The translations under genes and the position numbers were made by a program. From positions 1 to 11,478 of the forward strand of contig JACCZJ010000444.1 of NCBI GenBank assembly GCA_013696065.1: DNA of 11,478 bases. The letters run 5' to 3'. How positions within the stretch are numbered: the first letter of the stretch is position 1; every line of letters begins with the position of its first letter. Positions 1 through 6,071 of the stretch are shown here, one piece after another. Below the pieces are notes generated by a model. It was given only the letters and a program-made list of their open reading frames with translations, was not told the DNA's origin and ran no database searches. This DNA comes from Nocardioidaceae bacterium (GTDB taxonomy: Bacteria > Actinomycetota > Actinomycetes > Propionibacteriales > Nocardioidaceae).

Positions 1-1328
1 CCCTCTACGAGGGCAGCGCGAGAGTCGGGGGCAAGCTCCGGGCAGGGGAGGTCGCCGGTATGACGGTCGACGTGGGAGCAGAGTCGATGCTCAACCGTCG
101 CCCGGAAGGGGTCGCGTTCGCCGAGGCGATAGGGCTGACTGCCGACATTGTGCATCCGGCCACTTCGAAGGCGGGGATCTGGACGAGAGGGGCGGTCCGA
201 ACGCTGCCGCCAAATCTGATGGGATTTCCCGCCGATCTGAGGGCTTTGGCGCGCAGCGGCATCTTGACTACTGCCGGAGTGGGCCGCGCCTCCCTGGAGC
301 GCCGACTCCCTGAGCCCGATCTGAGCGAAGACGTCGGTGTGGGCCTACTCGTCGCGCAGCGACTGGGCCGCGACGTGCGGGACCGCTTGGTGGAGCCGCT
401 GCTGGGCGGCGTCTACGCCGGGCGAGCCGACGAAATCTCGCTGTATGCCGCCCTACCTCAGGTGCTGGAAGCCGTTCGCAGGTACGGCGGGCTGCTCAAC
501 GCGGCGCGTGCCACTAGGGCGCGTACGAGCACGCGTGCTGGTGTTGACGAGGTGCCGGTCTTCGCCGGCATCCGGGGCGGTCTGGCCCGGCTGGCCCAGG
601 GTGCGGCCGATCAGCTCGTGCGACAAGGGGCCCGCATCGAGTGCGGCAGCATGGTCCGTGAGCTCACCCGTGCCCCAGATGGCTGGCAGTTGGTGGTGGG
701 TCCCACGACCCGCCCTCGCCAGGTCGATGTGGACGCGGTCGTGCTGGCAGCGCCAGCGCCAACTTCGGCGAGGCTCCTACGCGAGGTCGCGCCTGTGGCG
801 GCGAACGAGCTTGGCCGGATCGAGTACGCCTCTGTGGCGCTGGTGACCGTGGCGGTGCGGGCGAGCGACATGGGTGCCGAGCTGATGGGGTCGGGGTTCT
901 TGGTGCCACCCGTCGATCAGCGGGTCATCAAGGCCGCCACCTTCTCGTCATACAAGTGGGAGTGGTTGAGCGGTGACACTGTCGTGCTCCGTTGCTCCAT
1001 CGGTCGGCATCGAGAAGAGCGCGACCTGCAACGCGATGATTCTGAGCTGGTTGACGCGGCCATGACCGACCTGAGGGAGGCCACCGGCCTGCGTGCACCG
1101 TTGCAGGACGCGGTCGTGACTCGGTGGGGCGGCGGTTTGCCGCAGTATGCCGTCGGCCACCTCGACCGGGTGCGATTGATCGAGCAGAGCGTCGAGGCGC
1201 AGCCGCGGCTCGCGGTCTGCGGTGCCGCTCTCGAGGGGGTCGGCCTTCCTGCGGTGATCGCCAACGCTCGACGGGCTGCGACCCGGGTGGTCGATCAGCT
1301 CGACGTGGCCGAGACAATGGAGCCATGA
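1..1328 (+). CDS. hemY: Coproporphyrinogen III / protoporphyrinogen oxidase, 5' end missing
   Basis: FAD-dependent oxidase that aromatises a porphyrinogen in haem synthesis. In actinobacteria the family member (also called CgoX, formerly HemY/HemG) normally oxidises coproporphyrinogen III at the cytoplasmic membrane face. The reading frame is open from base 3, about 441 residues. It begins inside the FAD-binding segment (LYEGSARVGGKLRAGEVAG, then VDVGAES), so the N-terminal GxGxxG nucleotide-binding loop lies upstream of the window. Family hallmarks follow: PLLGGVYAGRADEISL in the middle and a C-terminal FAD-contacting stretch (GVGLPAVIANARRAATRVV). The ATG at 60 is internal, because homologous sequence continues upstream of it. 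The stop TGA (1326-1328) overlaps the next gene's ATG, implying translational coupling to the coproheme decarboxylase, its pathway partner. Family assignment is firm; copro- versus protoporphyrinogen specificity is inferred from that neighbour. Confidence 0.93.
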   Translation, partial: LYEGSARVGGKLRAGEVAGMTVDVGAESMLNRRPEGVAFAEAIGLTADIVHPATSKAGIWTRGAVRTLPPNLMGFPADLRALARSGILTTAGVGRASLERRLPEPDLSEDVGVGLLVAQRLGRDVRDRLVEPLLGGVYAGRADEISLYAALPQVLEAVRRYGGLLNAARATRARTSTRAGVDEVPVFAGIRGGLARLAQGAADQLVRQGARIECGSMVRELTRAPDGWQLVVGPTTRPRQVDVDAVVLAAPAPTSARLLREVAPVAANELGRIEYASVALVTVAVRASDMGAELMGSGFLVPPVDQRVIKAATFSSYKWEWLSGDTVVLRCSIGRHREERDLQRDDSELVDAAMTDLREATGLRAPLQDAVVTRWGGGLPQYAVGHLDRVRLIEQSVEAQPRLAVCGAALEGVGLPAVIANARRAATRVVDQLDVAETMEP

Positions 1329-2101
1329 CACAACCCGCCACCCCTTCCACCGGGCCCCCCACACCCGAAAGTTCCCGACCCGTCGCTGGCCCGGTGAAGC
1401 GCGCCGACCAGGGCAAGGCGGCCCGCGATCTCAACACCACCATCCGCTACACCATGTGGTCGGTGTTCGAGCTCTCTGCGCCTGTAGCCGATGACGCCGC
1501 CCGGGAGAAGGAGACGGCTGAGATGGAGGCTCTCTTGGCCGATCTGGCTGCTCGCGACGTCGTGGTCAGGGGAACCTACGACGTTTCGGGTCTCCGGGCC
1601 GACGCTGACCTGATGGTCTGGTGGCACGCGGAGTCAGCTGACGAGCTCCAGAGCGCCTACAACCAACTTCGCCGTACGGAGTTCGGGGGTCGTCTCGTGC
1701 CGGTCTGGTCGCAGCTGGCACTGCACCGCCCCGCCGAGTTCAACAAGAGCCACATCCCCGCCTTCCTCGCTGACGAGGCACCCCGCGACTACGTGTGCGT
1801 CTATCCGTTTGTGCGGTCCTACGAGTGGTACCTGTTGGAGGACTCCGAACGGCGGGCGATGTTGTCCGAGCACGGCCAGATGGCGCGCGACTACGGTGAT
1901 GTGCGCGCCAACACGGTGGCGTCGTTCGCCCTGGGTGACTACGAGTGGATGCTCGCCTTCGAGGCCGACGACCTGCACCGCATCGTCGACCTGATGCGGC
2001 ACCTGCGTGGTAGCCAGGCTCGCAAGCATGTCCGCGAAGAGGTGCCGTTCTACACCGGTCGACGTCGCAGCATTCGCGAGCTGATCAACGCCTTGCCTTA
2101 G
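1325..2101 (+). CDS. chdC: Coproheme decarboxylase (chlorite dismutase-like, HemQ)
   Basis: Converts Fe-coproporphyrin III (coproheme) to haem b by two oxidative decarboxylations using H2O2, the last step of the coproporphyrin-dependent pathway. The product is 258 residues. The first 35 or so are a Pro-rich, low-complexity extension; the ferredoxin-like chlorite-dismutase fold begins near NTTIRYTMWSVFEL. The signature CVYPFVRSYEWYLL (residues 158-171) contains Y160, which aligns with the tyrosine that forms the catalytic radical in this family. H183 in SEHGQMARDYGD is the expected proximal haem ligand. The distal position in actinobacterial members is usually a histidine, which I did not locate with certainty. 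The start ATG overlaps the upstream oxidase stop (ATGA). A GGAG lies only 2 nt before it, too close for a normal Shine-Dalgarno site, so coupling is the likely mode of initiation. A much longer in-frame ORF reaches upstream to 1124 but runs through the oxidase gene and is not the real start. Confidence 0.95.
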   Translation: MTQPATPSTGPPTPESSRPVAGPVKRADQGKAARDLNTTIRYTMWSVFELSAPVADDAAREKETAEMEALLADLAARDVVVRGTYDVSGLRADADLMVWWHAESADELQSAYNQLRRTEFGGRLVPVWSQLALHRPAEFNKSHIPAFLADEAPRDYVCVYPFVRSYEWYLLEDSERRAMLSEHGQMARDYGDVRANTVASFALGDYEWMLAFEADDLHRIVDLMRHLRGSQARKHVREEVPFYTGRRRSIRELINALP

Positions 2102-2107
2102 AGGACA

Positions 2108-2146
2108 AAGCGGCTGCGAGGCCGACGAGCCGCGAGGCAAGCGGCT
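2108..2146. terminator. Possible bidirectional terminator between convergent chdC and msrB
   Basis: This 56-bp gap lies between two converging stop codons. AAGCGGCT occurs twice (2108-2115 and 2139-2146) around one AGCCGC (2128-2133). That AGCCGC can pair with the upstream copy (6 bp, 12-nt loop) or the downstream copy (6 bp, 7-nt loop), so the two hairpins exclude each other. No run of T follows, so an intrinsic-terminator role is inferred from position only. Confidence 0.35.
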
Positions 2147-2157
2147 TCGAAGTCAGG

Positions 2158-2562
2158 TTACCGAGTCGGTTCGAGGCTCAGCGAGATGCTGTTGATGCAG
2201 TACCGCTGATCGGTAGGCGTGCCATAACCCTCGCCCTCGAAGACGTGGCCAAGATGGGAATCGCACGTCGCGCATCGGACCTCGGTGCGTTTCATACCTA
2301 GGGCGCGGTCTTCGATGAGGGCGACGGTGTCGCTGTCGCTGGGCGACCAAAACGACGGCCACCCGCAGTGGGAGTCGAACTTCTCCGTCGAGCGGAACAA
2401 CTCGGCATTGCACGCTCGGCACCGATAGACCCCCTCGGTCTTGGTCTCGACGTACGCGCCCGCCCAGGGCCGCTCCGTGCCTGCCTTGCGCAGCACGGCG
2501 TATTCCTCCGGCGACAGCTGCTCGCGCCACTCGGCGTCGGACTTCATCACTTGCTTGCTCAT
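2158..2562 (-). CDS. msrB: Peptide-methionine (R)-S-oxide reductase
   Basis: Reduces methionine-R-sulfoxide in oxidised proteins, recycled by thioredoxin; cytoplasmic, since no signal peptide is seen. The protein has 134 residues, the normal length for a free-standing MsrB. Two CxxC pairs (C48/C51 and C97/C100) form the structural zinc site. C122 in QRYCINSISL is the catalytic cysteine. C66, in the HCGWPSF motif 56 residues earlier, is the expected resolving cysteine, the spacing known from bacterial MsrB. H103 and H106 in DSHLGHVFEG belong to the active-site region. The ATG at 2562 has no Shine-Dalgarno sequence. Instead a TAGGCT hexamer sits exactly 6 nt upstream, suggesting a leaderless mRNA. 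The gene converges on chdC, and an oxidative-stress enzyme is sensible beside a peroxide-using haem enzyme, although the genes are on opposite strands and not co-transcribed. Confidence 0.95.
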   Translation of the reverse strand: MSKQVMKSDAEWREQLSPEEYAVLRKAGTERPWAGAYVETKTEGVYRCRACNAELFRSTEKFDSHCGWPSFWSPSDSDTVALIEDRALGMKRTEVRCATCDSHLGHVFEGEGYGTPTDQRYCINSISLSLEPTR

Positions 2563-2568
2563 GAGTCA

Positions 2569-2574
2569 AGCCTA
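2569..2574 (-). promoter_or_regulatory. Putative -10 box of a leaderless msrB promoter
   Basis: Read on the minus strand this is TAGGCT, followed by 6 nt (TGACTC) and then the msrB ATG. It fits the actinobacterial TANNNT -10 consensus at a spacing that would place the transcription start at or next to the ATG. No convincing -35 element was seen. The same hexamer and spacing recur before zapE. Confidence 0.5.
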
Positions 2575-2681
2575 CGGACGTGGCAAACACTCGGCGGAAA
2601 CGGACACGATGGCCCTCGGGTAACCAGCGCTCAGCGCCTAGGTCAAACACAGCTTCTCCGGACAATCCGACTCTGGCCGTT

Positions 2682-2687
2682 TAGCGT
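2682..2687 (+). promoter_or_regulatory. Putative -10 box before the sulfatase gene
   Basis: TAGCGT fits TANNNT. It lies 5 nt before the GTG at 2693 and 8 nt before the GTG at 2696. If transcription starts just after it, the mRNA could be leaderless from one of these GTGs. Alternatively it would carry a leader of about 30 nt including the Shine-Dalgarno site at 2711-2717. The 130-bp divergent gap to msrB (2563-2692) otherwise shows no clear structure. Confidence 0.4.
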
Positions 2688-2692
2688 AGAGC

Positions 2693-4270
2693 GTGGTGCA
2701 GTCCGTCTACGAAGGAGCAACCATCAGGAAGTTCTGGCTCTATCTGGCTATGTCCTTGGCGTCGGTGACGGTGCTAGGCGGCACCAGCGCGTCCACCGCA
2801 TCGGAGTTTTCGGGGCCTGCACAAGCTCCACGGTCTCCAGAAGCGCTGCCGGTTTCAGAAGCCTCGCGGGCTCCGGAAACGCCGCCACCTAACGTCGTCT
2901 TGTTGGTTTTAGACGACGCCGCGGCGGCGGACATCGCATACATGCCCAACGTGCAAACTCGCCTGGTCGATCGCGGGACTACGTTCGCGCGCTACTACTC
3001 CCCGTGGCCTTTGTGTTGCCCTGCTAGAGCGAGCATCTTGACCGGGCGGTATCCGCACAACCATCAGGTGATTGGCAACCTGGGGCCGCTCGGTGGCTTC
3101 ACCGCCTTCGAGGATGACCAGACCATCGCGACCTGGCTGAATCCGACGTACCGGACTGGCTTCGTCGGGAAATACTTCAACGATTACGCCGATACGGCGG
3201 CGGGCAGACGGTATGTGCCGCCAGGCTGGGACAGCTGGCGAGCGTCTGTCGAGCCGAGCACCTACGCCTACTTGCACCAGCGGCTCAATATCGACGGCAC
3301 GCTGACCCGGTTCGACGGATATGCCACCACAACCTTCGGCGAGATGGGCCGCGAGTTCCTTGAGTCAGACGGCGAATCGCCATTCTTCCTTTACCAGTCC
3401 TTTGTGGCTCCCCACAACGGAGGCCCACGTGAGCCCGATGATCCATCAATAGGTTCGCCCCACGTGGAAGCGAAGTATGTCGACACGTATGTCGGCCCCA
3501 CGGTCAGCACCGATCCGTCGTTCAACGAAGCCGACGTGTCTGACAAACCCGCAGACGTGCGGAGCCGTCCGCTGCTCTCTGCAGAGCAGATTGCCGAGAT
3601 CGGCGAGCAGACGAGCCAACGGCGGGAGTCGCTGCGCAGCGTCGACAACCAGATCTCGTTCATCATCAACGCAGTGAAGCGACAGGGTCAGATCGACAAC
3701 ACCTACTTCATCTTGTTGTCAGACAACGGTTTCTTCGCCGGGGAGCACCGTATCGCCACCGGCAAGCATCTCGCTTATGAGCCCGCGGCGAAGGTGCCCC
3801 TGATCATCAGGGGGCCGGGGATCGAGGCAGGAGCCTCGTTCGATGGACTCGCCGGGCATCAGGACATCGCACCGACGATCTTGGACATGACCGACCAATC
3901 TAGGGACCCCGCCGCGCCACCACTTGATGGGTTGTCGTTGCTGGGGCTGCTGGACGCAAGCTCTGGCAGCGACAGAGTGATGCTGCTCGAGCGGGCGCAG
4001 GTCGATCCTTACAGTGACGTACGCATCGCCAGGACGGACGTGGAGAGCGACCTCAGCACTGTCACCTGGATCACCCACGGCATGGTCACCCCAGACGGTT
4101 GGAAGTATCTCGAGTATCCGCGCACAGCCGAGGTGGAGATGTACAACTTGAACTCCGATCCATCCGAGGAGACCAATGTGGCGGACCGGCCACGCTGGGC
4201 GGCGAAGCAGTCTGAGCTGCGCGACTTACTCCTCCAGTACAAGGAGTGCCGCGGCGCTTCATGCAGGTGA
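2693..4270 (+). CDS. Exported sulfatase (N-acetylglucosamine-6-sulfatase-like), start uncertain
   Basis: Type I sulfatase that hydrolyses sulfate esters, probably on a sugar or aryl substrate outside the cell. Numbered from GTG 2693 (525 residues), the metal-binding pair D74/D75 follows PNVVLLVL. The formylglycine motif CCPAR is at 108-112 (C108 modified) within PLCCPARASILTGRYPHNH, followed by VGKYFNDY and APH (239-241). A second metal/active-site block is LSDNGFFAGEH (342-352), with K358. The C-terminal LNSDPSEETNVA resembles GlcNAc-6-sulfatases. A signal peptide (RKFWLYL, then a hydrophobic stretch) leads into a Pro/Ala/Ser/Glu-rich linker. The GTG start leaves ten non-signal residues before it. 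A GAAGGAG Shine-Dalgarno 5 nt before ATC 2723 would give a textbook signal peptide. ATG 2750 would remove the positively charged n-region. Two TTA leucine codons (73 and 512) are unusual here. No formylglycine-generating enzyme is in the window. Confidence 0.88.
   Translation: MVQSVYEGATIRKFWLYLAMSLASVTVLGGTSASTASEFSGPAQAPRSPEALPVSEASRAPETPPPNVVLLVLDDAAAADIAYMPNVQTRLVDRGTTFARYYSPWPLCCPARASILTGRYPHNHQVIGNLGPLGGFTAFEDDQTIATWLNPTYRTGFVGKYFNDYADTAAGRRYVPPGWDSWRASVEPSTYAYLHQRLNIDGTLTRFDGYATTTFGEMGREFLESDGESPFFLYQSFVAPHNGGPREPDDPSIGSPHVEAKYVDTYVGPTVSTDPSFNEADVSDKPADVRSRPLLSAEQIAEIGEQTSQRRESLRSVDNQISFIINAVKRQGQIDNTYFILLSDNGFFAGEHRIATGKHLAYEPAAKVPLIIRGPGIEAGASFDGLAGHQDIAPTILDMTDQSRDPAAPPLDGLSLLGLLDASSGSDRVMLLERAQVDPYSDVRIARTDVESDLSTVTWITHGMVTPDGWKYLEYPRTAEVEMYNLNSDPSEETNVADRPRWAAKQSELRDLLLQYKECRGASCR
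2711..2717 (+). promoter_or_regulatory. Shine-Dalgarno sequence pointing at an ATC codon
   Basis: GAAGGAG is followed by 5 nt and then ATC (2723-2725), in frame with the sulfatase. This is the strongest ribosome-binding site in the region. No ATG, GTG or TTG lies at a usable distance downstream. It decides the start question: either ATC is used, or the GAAGGAG is fortuitous and initiation is leaderless at GTG 2693/2696. Confidence 0.55.
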
Positions 4271-4292
4271 CGCACCAGCGGCGCGTGCGTCA
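4268..4292 (+). terminator. Hairpin overlapping the sulfatase stop codon
   Basis: TGACGCAC (4268-4275, starting with the stop codon TGA) pairs perfectly with GTGCGTCA (4285-4292) around a 9-nt loop. An 8-bp G/C-rich stem at the end of a gene is a plausible transcription terminator or mRNA 3' end stabiliser, although no T-tract follows. Confidence 0.5.
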
Positions 4293-4295
4293 AGG

Positions 4296-4314
4296 GTCCT
4301 GTAAAACCGAGGAC
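4296..4314. repeat. Second, weaker inverted repeat
   Basis: GTCCT (4296-4300) and AGGAC (4310-4314) can form a 5-bp stem with a 9-nt A-rich loop. It lies directly between two stronger hairpins. Alone it would be chance-level; its position in a tandem series makes it worth recording. Confidence 0.3.
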
Positions 4315-4337
4315 GCCCCACCTCATTAGGGTGGGGC
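4315..4337. repeat. Perfect 8-bp inverted repeat abutting the polymerase start codon
   Basis: GCCCCACC (4315-4322) and GGTGGGGC (4330-4337) flank a 7-nt spacer, TCATTAG. The right arm ends one base before the ATG at 4339 and contains part of the putative -10 box TAGGGT. It could be the sulfatase terminator hairpin, or an operator at which a repressor would block the polymerase promoter. The sequence alone does not decide. Confidence 0.55.
4327..4332 (+). promoter_or_regulatory. Putative -10 box of a leaderless polymerase-gene promoter
   Basis: TAGGGT is followed by 6 nt (GGGGCC) and then the ATG at 4339, the same geometry as msrB and zapE. The gene has no Shine-Dalgarno sequence other than this G-run, supporting leaderless initiation. 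No recognisable -35 element. Confidence 0.5.
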
Positions 4338-4338
4338 C

Positions 4339-5409
4339 ATGCCCACACCCGCGACGGAGATTGAGGTGGCAGGCACCCCCGTCAGGGTGTCCAACCCCGA
4401 GCGGATTATTTTTCCCGCGACCGAATCCACGCCCGCCGCCAGCAAGCTCGACGTGGTGACCTATTACGCGAATGTGGGGGAGGCGGTCCTCCGCGCCCTT
4501 CACCTTCGGCCGACCACGCTCGAACGCTGGCCAAAGGGTGTGTACGACGACATCCTGCGCGCGACACGCTCCGACCCGCATGGCGACGCGTTCTTCCAAA
4601 AGCGCATACCTAAGGGAGCTCCGCCTTACGTCGAGACGGCGCGCATCGCCTTTCCCTCCGGCCGGTTCGCAGACGAGATCTGTCCGACCGAACCTGCGGT
4701 GATGGCGTGGGCAGCACAGATCGGCACGATCACCTTCCACCCGTGGCCGGTTCGCCGCGATGACGTCGACCATCCGGACGAGCTTCGGCTCGATCTTGAT
4801 CCGCAGCCGGGAACGGACTTCGCTGACGTGGTCAAGGTGGCTGGCGAGGCCCGACGCTTGCTTGCCGACTTGGGCTACCGCGGGTTTCCGAAGACATCGG
4901 GGAACCGTGGCGTCCACATCTATGTACGCATCCAGCCGCGGTGGACCTTCACCGACGTTCGCCATGCGGCCATCGCCTTCGGCCGCGAACTGGAACGAAG
5001 GATGCCAGGTGAGGTGACCACCAAATGGTGGAAAGAGGAACGTGGAGAGACGGTCTTCGTCGACTACAACCAAAACGCCCGCGATCGCACCATCGCGAGC
5101 GCCTACAGTCTGCGGCCGTTGCCGGGTGGGCCCGTCTCGACGCCCGTTGAGTGGGAGGAGCTCGAAGGACTTGATCCTCGCCAGTTCACGCTGCGCACGG
5201 TGCCGGCACGCGTGGCCGAGCTGGGGGACTTGCATGCTGACATCGACGATGTTTCGCATTCCCTCGAGCCGCTGTTGGAGATGTACACCGATGACGAAAC
5301 TCGGGGCCAAGCCGACATGCCTTACCCGCCCGACTACCCCAAGATGCCGGGCGAGCCACCCAGGGTCCAGCCGAGTAAGAAAAACCCTCTCAATTGGGAA
5401 AACGATTAA
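4339..5409 (+). CDS. Stand-alone LigD-type polymerase/primase domain protein
   Basis: DNA-dependent DNA/RNA polymerase of the archaeo-eukaryotic primase superfamily, the same domain as the polymerase part of LigD. It fills short gaps, often with ribonucleotides, during end joining or excision repair; cytoplasmic. The protein has 356 residues, a little longer than the roughly 300-residue domain. The catalytic metal ligands are D152 and D154 in ELRLDLDPQPG and D242 in VFVDYNQN. The nucleotide-binding motif KTSGNRGVHIYVRI (residues 185-198) carries the conserved SGxxGxH. The basic motif ARDRTIASAYSLRPLPG follows. An N-terminal RVSNPERIIFPA and ERWPKGV are typical of the family, and EVTTKWWKEERG is also familiar. 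Mycobacteria encode comparable separate polymerases (PolD) next to LigC; here LigC lies 3.5 kb away. There is no nuclease or ligase domain, so it is not a LigD. The start ATG is preceded by a TAGGGT box 6 nt away. Confidence 0.92.
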   Translation: MPTPATEIEVAGTPVRVSNPERIIFPATESTPAASKLDVVTYYANVGEAVLRALHLRPTTLERWPKGVYDDILRATRSDPHGDAFFQKRIPKGAPPYVETARIAFPSGRFADEICPTEPAVMAWAAQIGTITFHPWPVRRDDVDHPDELRLDLDPQPGTDFADVVKVAGEARRLLADLGYRGFPKTSGNRGVHIYVRIQPRWTFTDVRHAAIAFGRELERRMPGEVTTKWWKEERGETVFVDYNQNARDRTIASAYSLRPLPGGPVSTPVEWEELEGLDPRQFTLRTVPARVAELGDLHADIDDVSHSLEPLLEMYTDDETRGQADMPYPPDYPKMPGEPPRVQPSKKNPLNWEND

Positions 5410-5432
5410 TTTGGAGCGGCGTGGGTGAGTAG

Positions 5433-5750
5433 TCAGTCGTCGTCTACAGCGTCGCTCTCGGAACTGACTATGTTGAATCCCTTGTCCAGCTGCACATCGG
5501 TCTCTTCGCCGCTGGGAAGGGTCACCTCGACCTCGTAGTAGCTCTCCTCGTCACCCACCTCGGTCTCGGTCACTTCTCCCTCGCCGGTGAAGTCCAGTGC
5601 GGCAGCCGTCGCCTTTTCCAGCGATTCACCCGTAATCGGCGCCTCGGCGCCGTCATCGTCCCCGCCGGCACCAACCGCAACACCAGCACCGGCTCCGATA
5701 GCGGCAACCGTGGCAACTCCCAACACGATTCCTTTTGTCTTGCGGTTCAT
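5433..5750 (-). CDS. Small acidic exported or membrane-anchored protein, PepSY-like
   Basis: A 105-residue protein of unknown function. MNRKTKG plus a hydrophobic Ala/Gly/Val-rich stretch (residues 8-29) forms a signal peptide or N-terminal anchor. There is no lipobox cysteine. After an acidic linker (DDDGAEAP), residues 40-96 look like one PepSY-type unit: a helix (GESLEKATAAALDFTG), then two beta strands with a turn (SYYEVEVTLPSGEETDVQLD) and a final GFNIV strand. The tail is acidic (SESDAVDDD). PepSY domains are thought to inhibit proteases or bind surface components; this is family knowledge, not shown here. It has an excellent Shine-Dalgarno site. The gene converges on the polymerase gene with a 23-bp gap and is divergent from the RTX gene. 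The fold assignment is by eye and moderate. Confidence 0.8.
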   Translation of the reverse strand: MNRKTKGIVLGVATVAAIGAGAGVAVGAGGDDDGAEAPITGESLEKATAAALDFTGEGEVTETEVGDEESYYEVEVTLPSGEETDVQLDKGFNIVSSESDAVDDD

Positions 5751-5756
5751 GAGTGT

Positions 5757-5762
5757 CTCCTC
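5757..5762 (-). promoter_or_regulatory. Strong Shine-Dalgarno site of the small PepSY-like gene
   Basis: On the minus strand GAGGAG lies 6 nt before the ATG at 5750, fixing that start. It contrasts with the apparently leaderless neighbours. Confidence 0.8.
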
Positions 5763-6055
5763 TTGTTTAGCTGTACGAAGCCTGTCTACTCACCACTGAT
5801 TCCTCCAGTGTCGCACCGTGTCCTGAAGCCACGCTGAATGGCGGAACTCCGACCTAGGGGGCCGCGCGAATCGGCATCGCTTTACGCAATGGACCGGAGG
5901 GAAGGCGAGATAGCGAAGCACGGCCAGCGAGGATGCCTGACTCTCCTCAACCGGGCCCGCACCATCGAGTGGTTCAAAGACACGCCCGTTCCGCCCGCGT
6001 GCCATTGCGCTTCAGGCGTCGAACAGGCAAAACGCCGCCGAATGCCCCGCGTTTC

Positions 6056-6063
6056 TATAGATT
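6056..6063 (+). promoter_or_regulatory. Putative -10 box of the RTX gene
   Basis: TATAGATT contains both TATAGA and TAGATT (6058-6063, a TANNNT match). It ends 8 nt before the ATG at 6072, so the transcript would have essentially no 5' leader. It is the most A/T-rich short stretch in the 320-bp gap. No convincing -35 element and no Shine-Dalgarno sequence before the ATG. Confidence 0.5.
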
Positions 6064-6071
6064 TGGGTTCC

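Larger units (their letters stand above)
5751..6071. other. 321-bp divergent intergenic region
   Basis: This separates the small PepSY-like gene (minus) from the RTX gene (plus). The RTX frame stays open upstream to 5838, but that extension has weak third-position G/C bias, no signal peptide and no recognisable homology, so I treat it as non-coding. A 5-bp inverted repeat CACTG/CAGTG (5794-5798, 5806-5810) is the only structure seen near the minus-strand gene. A -10-like TATAGATT lies at the right end. No tRNA or other RNA gene was recognised. Confidence 0.5.

Noticed and set aside
60..62. ATG at 60 as the start of the porphyrinogen oxidase
   Set aside because: The frame is open to the window edge and the preceding residues (LYEGSARVGGKLRAGEVAG) are conserved FAD-binding sequence, so the gene is truncated by the window.
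1124..1324. Upstream extension of the coproheme decarboxylase frame
   Set aside because: It lies entirely inside the oxidase gene in another frame; the ATGA overlap at 1325 is the natural start.
4009..5310. A 433-codon open frame on the minus strand opposite the sulfatase end and the polymerase gene
   Set aside because: It runs antisense to a well-supported polymerase with intact motifs, crosses the intergenic hairpins and resembles no family; long antisense frames are expected in G/C-rich DNA.
5838..6071. N-terminal extension of the RTX gene from ATG 5838 (or 6042)
   Set aside because: It would bury the signal peptide behind 78 (or 10) unrelated residues; third-position G/C bias is weak and a -10-like TATAGATT sits just before ATG 6072.
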